From Prototheca cutis (taxonomy: Eukaryota > Chlorophyta > Trebouxiophyceae > Chlorellales > Chlorellaceae): a DNA stretch of 64,000 bases. Both the position numbers and the translations under genes were made by a program. This document shows, one piece after another, positions 57,432-64,000 of the stretch. The stretch spans positions 251,820-315,819 of the forward strand of contig BCIH01000004.1 of the NCBI GenBank assembly GCA_002897115.2, given 5' to 3'. The notes under the pieces are model-generated. The model searched no databases and was not told the DNA's origin. It worked only from the letters and a program-made list of their open reading frames with translations. Numbering within the stretch: position 1 is the first letter of the stretch; each line of letters begins with the position of its first letter.

Positions 57432-58929
57432 CTATGGGGTTCCTGCCTGGTGAGCAGGTCCCCGGGCAGCTCCCATGGGCTCTCGGGAGGGCCGGCCCCT
57501 CCCATTCGCCGTCCAGGGTTTCTTATGTTGATCCTGGAAGAGGATGTTGAGCATCTGCTGCACGATGGCCTCGTAGACTGCGTTGATCTGGTGCAGGCCG
57601 TCAATGTTGCAGCCGTCGCCGCAGGCCGCGCCCACGTCCTGCAGCCGCAGCCGGTGCCAGATGTTGCCGCCAATGCTGCGGATGACCTCGTTGTACGCGG
57701 CCATGCCCTCGTTCGTTTCCAGACCAACCTCGGCGGTTGGCAGGAGACTGGGCACGACATAAGGACACTCCAGCATAAAAAAAGTGATGCCCCGCTCCTG
57801 GCGCAAGCGCTTGACTCGGTCGACGAGGGGTTGGAGGTCGCGGCGGTAAGCCTTTGAGTCTTGGTGGTCACGATTGTGCCAGGCGCAGGAGGAGATGAGG
57901 ATGTAGAGGTAGTTGGCCTCGGGGTCCAGCAGTTCCAGGGCCTCGGCGACCTGGTCAGGCTTGACCAACCACTGCAGCCGCAGCCGGGAGCCCAGCTCCT
58001 CTGGCAGCGCGATCTCAAGGTCCTCGTGGACGCGCCTGAAGGCAGCTGCAACGCATGTGCGCGGAAGGAGGCGAGCAAGGTGGTGAGCGAAGCCATCTTC
58101 ATTGAGCCCGCCGTGATCGAAGCCATCGTGATCGGCCCGTTGGAGTGCGTCCGACACTCAAGGCAGTAGCAGCCCTGCTGGCCGGTGAAGTGCGCCCGCA
58201 CAAGTGCCCCCACAAGCACCACGGATTGGAACGGGTGGTCGCAGGGAAAACATGCAGAGCCTCCCGGAGCGGGTCAACGCCATGTCAACGCTGCAGCACG
58301 CGCACGCGCACACCATGTAGGTGACCAATACCTCCCTCCCCCAATACCATAAGGACAGCTAATCGACCAGCCCCTCCTTGGGCGACCCACTCACTTGTGA
58401 CGTTCAGGTACACGGCTTGGGTGTAAAGGACATATCGGGAGAGAGAGTCACCCAGATAGAGCATCTCCCGGCCTCGGGTCATGTTGAAGACAATGTCGCT
58501 GGACGGCGGGACGTGCCGGGCGCCGCAGGCCACCGACGCCGAGTCCCACTTCCACTGCACGGGCGAGCCATAGGCGCATGTGGCGATGGGGGACTGTGGG
58601 GGGCAGGTGAGAGACATGACATAGTACCAACTCCCTGGGAGAGCTATCGTCTCATCGCTGCACACGACGGACTGGGCTACGAATCTGTGTGCGGATGAGG
58701 GACATTAAGGGGGGATGGGGGGGCATGAGAAGCGCTGGAGCGGGAAGTGCTTTCGAGCGCGCCAGGCATCGCCTGCCGGCTGTCAAGCGCCATTCATCTC
58801 ACTGCATTGCCATGCAAAGCTTAATACACACCTGATCTGGTTGCTGTTGGCGACGATCACCAAGGCGAGCGCAATGGCAGTTGTAGCTGCGCACAGCCCA
58901 AGCAGGCGACCGCTTCCCCGACACCTCAT
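57432..58929 (-). CDS. PC-esterase/SGNH-like type II membrane protein
   Basis: Exons 58832-58929, 58395-58684 and 57432-58045 (minus) give 333 residues. The N-terminus is a signal anchor (MRCRGSGR, then LLGLCAATTAIALALVIVA). The luminal domain has MLYLGDSLSRYVLYT, the GDS block of the SGNH/PC-esterase fold. Later LYILISSCAWHNRDHQD is followed near the end by NIDGLHQ, supplying the D-x-x-H pair of the catalytic triad. The order matches the trichome-birefringence-like/PC-esterase group, which O-acetylates or de-acetylates cell-wall polysaccharides. The family level (TBL, CAS1-like or FAM113-like) is not settled. It may work with the other secretory-pathway enzymes in this window. Confidence 0.72.
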
Positions 58930-59921
58930 CCTCCTCTGCTGTAATGGTTCATATAGTTTCACATGTGCGTATCAGATATTCTAGCGCGACTCTGGTTGAA
59001 CAGCGATTTCATTAGCTCTCTTTCCCGAGCGGTCACCATCCGTGAACAATTTCGTGAACACGTGTCAGCCCCGGCGGGGGGGGGGGGGGGGGGGGGGGGG
59101 GGATTATTGACAAATGGTCTTCAGGGCCCTCCTACGCCCACCAACCTCGCCCGCTGCACGACAATTTTTATCCCAAAGCACTGACGTGATGGGCGGACAC
59201 TTCTGGGAAGGAGGTGGCCGTGCCTGCACACAGTCCCCTCCAAAGCAACCCTGGAGCGCCGTTCCAGGGATCGGGCCCTTTGAACAGTGCGGATAAGCCT
59301 TTGCAGCGCCCGTTCCTTTCAGAACTATGTATATTAGAAACATTTAGGAGATCAGGAATGGGAAAGAGCACCTGGTATTCACGATTGAAGTGGTTTCAAG
59401 AGCACCCCTACAGACCCTTGAGCAGGACTGCGGGAAGGTGACTTGCAGGAGCTGGGCTCTGCCTTGTTTGGAGCCCTCCGTACAACCCCCCACCATCTGG
59501 GCCATTCCTCGTGGTTTCACTCTGCATGGTTATTACGTTGGTGTATTGACAATCCAAATCCGGGCACATTTGATGGGGGCGTTGTTCAGCCTGGCTGCGG
59601 ACTTGCGCTGCCAGGAGCGTGATGACAGTAGGTAGCAACCCTGAGATTTTGCCTGGATTGTTGCGCTTTCCTTGGGGTTGACATCCAGGCAAGGCTCGTG
59701 CATCGTCGACGACCTGGTGCTGATATTGCTGTGGGATCGCCGGAAATAGCGACACTACCGCTTCTGATGAGCCGCCACCGCAGAGCAGGCTATGGGTTAG
59801 AGTTCAGATGCTATTGCCATGAAAGTCGTCAGAACTGCATGCATGCTTGCCATGGTACGACAGCCCCCCGTGTGGGTCCAGGCCAAGCTATCAGCGATGA
59901 ACGCTGTTAGCCAGATGGCCG
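58930..59921. other. Intergenic with a G27 tract; no gene recognised
   Basis: Contains the promoter of the PC-esterase-like gene and a G27 run (59076-59102). Frames at 59200-59640 lack motifs. RuvC-I/II or N-terminal parts of the Fanzor-like fragment to the right were looked for here and not found. Confidence 0.5.
59076..59102. repeat. Homopolymer G27
   Basis: Twenty-seven consecutive G, the same length as the tract at 3015-3041. Confidence 0.95.
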
Positions 59922-60353
59922 TTGCATGCATGTGCGCAGGGCGATGAGGAAAGCACCGTCGGCCACTGTCCCCACGTGACGTCGCAGTCGCTGCTGCTGC
60001 ACCGCCTCCCTTATGTGATGGTGGTGCTTGTGCGGGTGCAGGGTGAGCACACACATGCACATGCGCGCGCANCCATGCACGGACGGTTTCCACGGGCTGT
60101 GGGTCACGCCTACGCCAAGTGCGCCACACCGCAGGTTTGCTCGGCATGCAATAAACCCTTGCGCCTGGGCGACTGCCCCACCGCCGCGCAGAAGCACTTT
60201 GTCCGGCTGTGTCAGAACGAGGCCTGCGGCGTCGTGCACAACCGCGACAAGAACGCAGCGCAGAACATGTGCTATGTGGCGATGGGCCTGATCTTCGACG
60301 GCGTCCGGCCGGAGCCTTTTGACAAGCAGCTCCCCCCCTGGCCCCGTGCCTGA
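59922..60353 (+). mobile_element. Fanzor/TnpB-like C-terminal fragment with full zinc ribbon
   Basis: A 143-codon frame (one N at 60072) contains ATPQVCSACNKPLRLG and, after about 16 residues, RLCQNEACGVVHNRDKNAAQNM. The four cysteines form a complete OrfB zinc ribbon. NRDKNAA carries the RuvC-III aspartate of TnpB/Fanzor nucleases, and ATPQVCSAC corresponds to the TSQ-C-S-x-C entry of that motif. Upstream, YVMVVLVRV occupies the place of the hydrophobic strand that normally precedes it, but the segment between is a CA/CG-rich low-complexity stretch. Earlier catalytic motifs and the N-terminal half are absent, so this is a truncated copy. It is distinct in sequence from the fragment at 9346, so the two are separate lineages or old copies. 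Confidence 0.65.
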
Positions 60354-60861
60354 GTTCAGCCTGAACACCCCTCCCCCTTCCTCCTTGTCCAGCTACTTAT
60401 TTCTGCTGGTCCCAAAGGAAGCTTTCGCTTCCTCCCTTGATGTTGAACAGGCATCAATAACCCCCACCCTGCACGCACGTTCGTTGCTGAGAAGGGGTTG
60501 CTCCAGGGCACCGTCAATGTTGTGTTTATTGCTTGCATGTTGTCTTGTGTTTGGCCTGCATGATGAATGGTCCAAAAATTGGCGCGCCGTGCAGATCTCG
60601 CAAAGTGGAGGATCCGCCGCCCGTGACCTCATCACTCGGCGGACCCTCCTGTGCGTACCAGCGGTTCATGGTAAATGCGAATCACGAAGCATCATTTAGG
60701 AACGACTGTCCGGTCTAGTGCCTTTCAGATCCGTGCATTCCACAGGCCGCCCGTTGCTTCCGAGGCCCCTGCTGGCTCCCTCGCCATCTTCCCGAGCTGA
60801 TCCGGGAAGGCCTCTTGGCCCCCGAAGCCGCGTGCGGTGCATCCCTGCACACGAGTGAGCG
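60354..60861. other. Between the Fanzor-like fragment and the thioredoxin-like gene
   Basis: No coding sequence recognised; holds the presumed promoter of the thioredoxin-like gene. Confidence 0.5.
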
Positions 60862-61621
60862 ATGTTGCGCACCGCAGCCCCACTGGGCGCGAGCATGCTG
60901 TATCAGCTCTTCCGGAACCTGGGACAGCGGGCAGGACCGAGCCTTGCGCAGCAGGGGAGGAGCCCCGGGCTGTACACGGCGGTGCGGGCCGGAAGCACTG
61001 GACCAGTCTCCGCCACACAGGATGACGTGATGCAGCTGAAGAGCGATGAGGAAGTGAAGGCCGCACTGGAGTGCCTGGGTGAGCAGCTGGGGCTGGGGTT
61101 CTTTGAGTGATAATGTCGTCATGATGGGAGCTCAGCAGCGTTGCTGCGGAGCTGAGATGCTGGGTGGAAAAGATGCTTTGCGAGCGGGGATCTGAGTTCC
61201 AGGCACGCTGCCTGTTGGCTCACCTCCAGCTCACCTAAGTGGAGGAGCGCGACCTGGGTGCCCCAACGCCCTGGCCCTAATCTGCACATCCTGTGCAACC
61301 TGAATGGGCCCCCCCCACCCACACACACAATCAGGACCACACGGCGTGGCCATTGTCGACTTTACGGCAGTGTGGTGCCCTCCCTGCAAAGTCATCGCAC
61401 CAGTCTACGCACAACTAGCCGCCGCCAACCCTGCCATCAGCTTCTTCAAGATCGACATCGACGGCGAGGCGGTGCGGGGGACGGTGCAGGACCTGCGCAT
61501 CACCTCTGTGCCCACCTTTGTGTCCTACCGCGGCACGCGGCAGGTGGACCGCTTCTCTGGCGCCGACCGCGGCGCGCTGCTCAGCATGGTCGCTGCGCTG
61601 TCCAGCGCTGCCGTCCTCTGA
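60862..61621 (+). CDS. Thioredoxin-like protein with organelle presequence
   Basis: Exons 60862-61078 and 61335-61621 give 167 residues. The first 45 residues are rich in Arg, Ser, Gly and Ala with one or no acidic residue (MLRTAAPLGASMLYQLFRNLGQR), fitting an organellar targeting peptide. The thioredoxin fold follows: VAIVDFTAVWCPPCKVIAPVY, FFKIDID, ITSVPTFVSYRGTRQVDRFSGAD. The active site is WCPPC rather than the usual WCGPC; both cysteines are present, and the cis-proline before TF is kept. It may be a mitochondrial or plastid thioredoxin of an atypical class. The function of the partner is unknown. Confidence 0.88.
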
Positions 61622-62268
61622 GCGGGGCAAGGGCTGGATGGCCAGCCGAAAGAATTGGCAACAGAGTCTCGCCTCTGCGACGCTCGCCCACATTGATTAC
61701 TGGCTTAGCGCTCTGCATACGTTTCCTCGTGCCCATGCTATAGAGTCCTTTCTACTCCGAGAAAGAAATGATCTGCCTGGTGCCGCCTGCTTCGGGGTGC
61801 CCCCCCCCCCCCCCCCCCCCCCCCCTTCCCCCCCCTCCCAAAGATCCCTCCTGTACCATAACCGCGCATTGCTGCCGGCGCCACCGCGAGGTGTGCTGGT
61901 ACAACGTAAACTGAGGCGCGCCTAGTTGCGGCCGCTGATCTCCAGAACCTGGACACCTGCGAAGCACAAGGTCGGAGCAATGGGGCGGTCAGTCGGCAGA
62001 GCATCTATGTNNNNNNNNNNNNNNNNNNNGGTGCCGCCTGCTTCGGGGTGCCCCCCCCCCCCCCCTCTTGCAGCCATTGCGCCCAATCCCAAAGATCCCT
62101 CCTGTACCATAACCGGGCATTGCTCCTGCAGCCAGCGAGAAGTGTGCTGTTACAAAGTAAACTGAAGCGCGCCTAGTTGCGGCCGCTGATCTCCAGAACC
62201 TGGACACCTGCGAAGCACAAGGTCGGAGCAATGGGGCGGTCAGTCGGCAGAGCATCTATGTTGAACAG
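61622..62268. repeat. Duplicated block around a 19-N gap
   Basis: Copy 1 (about 61779-62010) and copy 2 (62030-62260) share GGTGCCGCCTGCTTCGGGGTGC, a poly-C tract, a central part that differs by substitutions and a small insertion, and an identical end of about 75 bases. The gap of 19 N at 62011-62029 lies where copy 1 ends. The identical end suggests either a very recent duplication or one locus assembled twice. Copy 1 has C26 at 61800-61825. No coding function is seen. Confidence 0.8.
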
Positions 62269-62409
62269 TCAGACAAATGCGTGTCTGCTGTGTCGATGAC
62301 CATAGTGGCGCAGGAGGTGTGGAGAAAATGCTGTGAGGGAGCCTGTCCCCAGCGAACACCCCACGCCACTGTCTCCAAAGTCTGGCCCCTCTGCCCACCC
62401 AGCACTCAC

Positions 62410-62771
62410 CCGGGGGCAGGGACTGCTTGATCTTCTCCGCCTTGTCGGAGTCGGCCACAGCCAAGGTGTACAGATACTTGGTGCACCGGACCTTGAACTT
62501 GGTCTTGCCGTCAGTGGTCTTCTTGATCCTGATGGCGCGGGTGTCCTTCCGCCGGGCAAGCCGGACGAACTCCTTGATGTCCACGACTTGCCGCGGCTGC
62601 ACGAGCATGGCAAACAATGTGGGCCAGTTAGTTCTAAATACCTCAGAGCGCACCACCCTGGCACACACCGCCACGCCCAGACCACTGCACGCTGCTTGGG
62701 CCCTGGCGCCATGGCAGCGCGCAGTGGCCCACTGCCTGGCCCCAGCTCCAGACGCCGGCTCTTCTCACCAT
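62410..62771 (-). CDS. RPL38: Ribosomal protein eL38, 3' end unresolved
   Basis: Small cytosolic 60S protein. The start codon is alone in exon 1 (62769-62771): the donor GTGAGA follows the ATG directly, a known arrangement in RPL38 genes. Exon 2 (62410-62596, minus) encodes [26 protein letters not shown], then [16 protein letters not shown] and [12 protein letters not shown], all typical of the family, ending in a GT donor. The last few residues (usually about six) should come from an exon to the left. A frame giving LTVQ just right of the duplicated block resembles the end but has no good acceptor in phase. The duplicated or misassembled block at 61779-62260 is the likely reason. Confidence 0.85.
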
Positions 62772-63418
62772 GGTGCTCCTCGTACGGTCTGGGGAAGGTA
62801 AACCTCAGTTTGAAAGAGGGAGGGCGAGGGCCCTGCGGCCCCCGATGGCCACGGTGAAGCCGCCCGGGCAATGCGAGAGAATGTGCGGTACCATTGCAAC
62901 TGGGGCCCAGGGTACCGCAGTGTCGAGGCAACACTCATTAAAGACAGGCCCCGGAATTTTTAGTGGTAATCTCGTCCTCGTGTTAGGTGTCGACAGGTTG
63001 TACGGACGACGGTAATGTCATGGCGTTTACAGCAGAATATGCAAAGATTAGGAAAGAAGCATGATGCCATCCATGAAGAGAGCGTCTTGAGTCACATGGC
63101 AGCGGAGCGTCTTGTAGAATCTGCGAGTAAAAATGCCTCCAGTGACTCACAAGTAATGTTTCTCGAATTATTAATGCGCAACAGACGTTTGATCGACCAG
63201 TGCGGAGCGTCCTGGTGTGACTCGTCTCGCCAAGAAGTGTTTGTGGGAACCCAGCTTAGAAACACAATGCATGACCACTCCGCAAAAACAAAAGCGCATT
63301 GTGTAGAGTTGTTACACTGCAGCCTGCAAAGTGAATGTTCGATGCTATACTCTTTTTTATTCATATGAGTGCACTGTACCCGCTGCGACAATGAGCCTGT
63401 GCTGACCCGAGGCGCACC
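62772..63418. other. Intergenic with an AT-richer island
   Basis: Right of the eL38 promoter, about 62990-63370 is clearly less GC-rich than its surroundings. An ATG-started + frame of 117 codons (63015-63368, ending LYSFLFI) lies in it; I recognise no family and do not call it a gene. Confidence 0.45.
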
Positions 63419-64000
63419 ATGGCACTGCGCCAGGGGGCGAGCGCTCTCTTGCGGGACTTGGAAGGGTTGACAGGTCGATCCGAATCCCTGTCCGACCTGC
63501 TGCATGGAGCTGTGTCCTGGTGTTTTAAGAGCGGGACCAGGGCCCTGCAGTCGCGGGCGAGGGCCTTGCGGACTGGCCACGGCTGGCCGGGGTGCCCCCG
63601 GGCCCCCTCGGCCCACGCCCTGCCCTCTCGCTGGTCCGGCGGCCGGGGCATGAGCGTGGTGGTCAGCATCTCCCGCCATGCTTCCAGCACCGTGGTTGCC
63701 CCGGGCGCACTGGTGCAGTTCCGCCGGGGAGACAGCTTTCACCTGGGCAGGGTGGTGCGGCGCAATAGCCGCGGCTGGCAGATCGAGGATGCCGGGTGGG
63801 TACAGTGGAGTGGTGGTCGACGGAGTGTTGTTCATTGTATTCTGCCCGATGCGGTCGTGATGGGGTTCGTGCAACCCTGACCCCAGGCCAGCATCGCAAC
63901 CCCTGGCGCTCTGCGCTCGGCCAACCCAGACGCCCTTGTGTCTGCAGAGATGCGCATCTGTCCTTGCGGGAACGCACGTGCATGGCAAGCACGCCCCGAA
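63419..64000 (+). CDS. Start of a gene with possible RNase-II-type N-terminus (cut by the edge)
   Basis: Exon 1 runs 63419-63795 (125 codons plus two bases, GT donor). The first about 75 residues look like an organelle presequence: basic, Ala/Leu/Ser-rich, few acidic residues (MALRQGASALLRDLEG, SRARALRTGHGWPG). A small beta-rich part follows, APGALVQFRRGDSFHLGRVVRRNSRGWQIEDA. It recalls the region before the cold-shock/RNB domains of organellar exoribonuclease II (RNR1 type). The resemblance is short, so the name is tentative. The next exon probably starts after a CAG near 63946, but the window ends too soon to tell. Confidence 0.4.

Noticed and set aside
63015..63368. 117-codon frame as a real gene
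   Set aside because: Single small frame with no family similarity, probably chance in AT-richer DNA; kept as a finding about composition only.

Overview
This window is nuclear DNA from a GC-rich eukaryote with intron-dense genes on both strands. The gene set is plant-like: a plant-type two-part histidine phosphatase resembling 2-carboxyarabinitol-1-phosphatase, sucrose-phosphatase with a starch-binding-type domain, an AN1/C2H2 stress-type zinc-finger protein, several candidate organelle presequences, and OrfB/TnpB (Fanzor)-type zinc-ribbon fragments. With a circularly permuted tRNA gene, this points to a unicellular green alga, most likely a trebouxiophyte (Chlorella/Auxenochlorella relatives). 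The species is inference. Scattered N characters inside poly-C/poly-G tracts show a draft assembly.

Layout. 1-507: edge of an unidentified minus-strand gene plus a broken copy of one exon. 1495-2822: 20S proteasome beta-1. 3187-4658: BuGZ/ZNF207-type Bub3-binding zinc-finger protein. 5116-5217: permuted tRNA-Arg(UCU). 5413-7622 (-): eIF3d. 8347-9585: decayed ORF and a Fanzor-like fragment. 10746-13381: long-chain acyl-CoA synthetase. 14017-15758: histidine phosphatase. 16034-17663: isobutyryl-CoA-dehydrogenase-like enzyme. 18673-21059: Mo25. 22049-28769: three secretory-pathway genes (GT92-like, SAM-fold protein, exostosin). 29817-32209 (-): purine/xanthine permease, followed upstream by 32974-35420 (-): 8-oxoguanine-deaminase-like amidohydrolase. 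36037-37149 (-): coiled-coil gene. 37505-38591: membrane protein. 38879-40014 (-): COQ4. 41133-41842: orphan gene. 42653-48181 (-): SF3B3/RSE1, divergent from 48527-50092: mitochondrial GrpE. 50495-52692: CBM-sucrose-phosphatase fusion. 53398-55330: fumarylacetoacetase. 55724-56925 (-): AN1/C2H2 protein. 57432-58929 (-): PC-esterase-like protein. 59922-60353: second Fanzor-like fragment. 60862-61621: thioredoxin-like protein. 61781-62260: duplicated block around an N gap. 62410-62771 (-): ribosomal protein eL38. 63419 to the end: start of a gene with a possible RNase-II-type N-terminus.

Gene models were built by hand from reading frames, splice sites and remembered protein families. Every exon chain listed keeps frame unless stated. 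Of about 78 introns modelled, five use GC-AG borders. Genes for branched-chain and tyrosine catabolism, ubiquinone synthesis and protein import into mitochondria are scattered among housekeeping genes. The two most suggestive neighbourhoods are the nucleobase permease next to the 8-oxoguanine deaminase, and the run of three membrane-anchored secretory-pathway genes.
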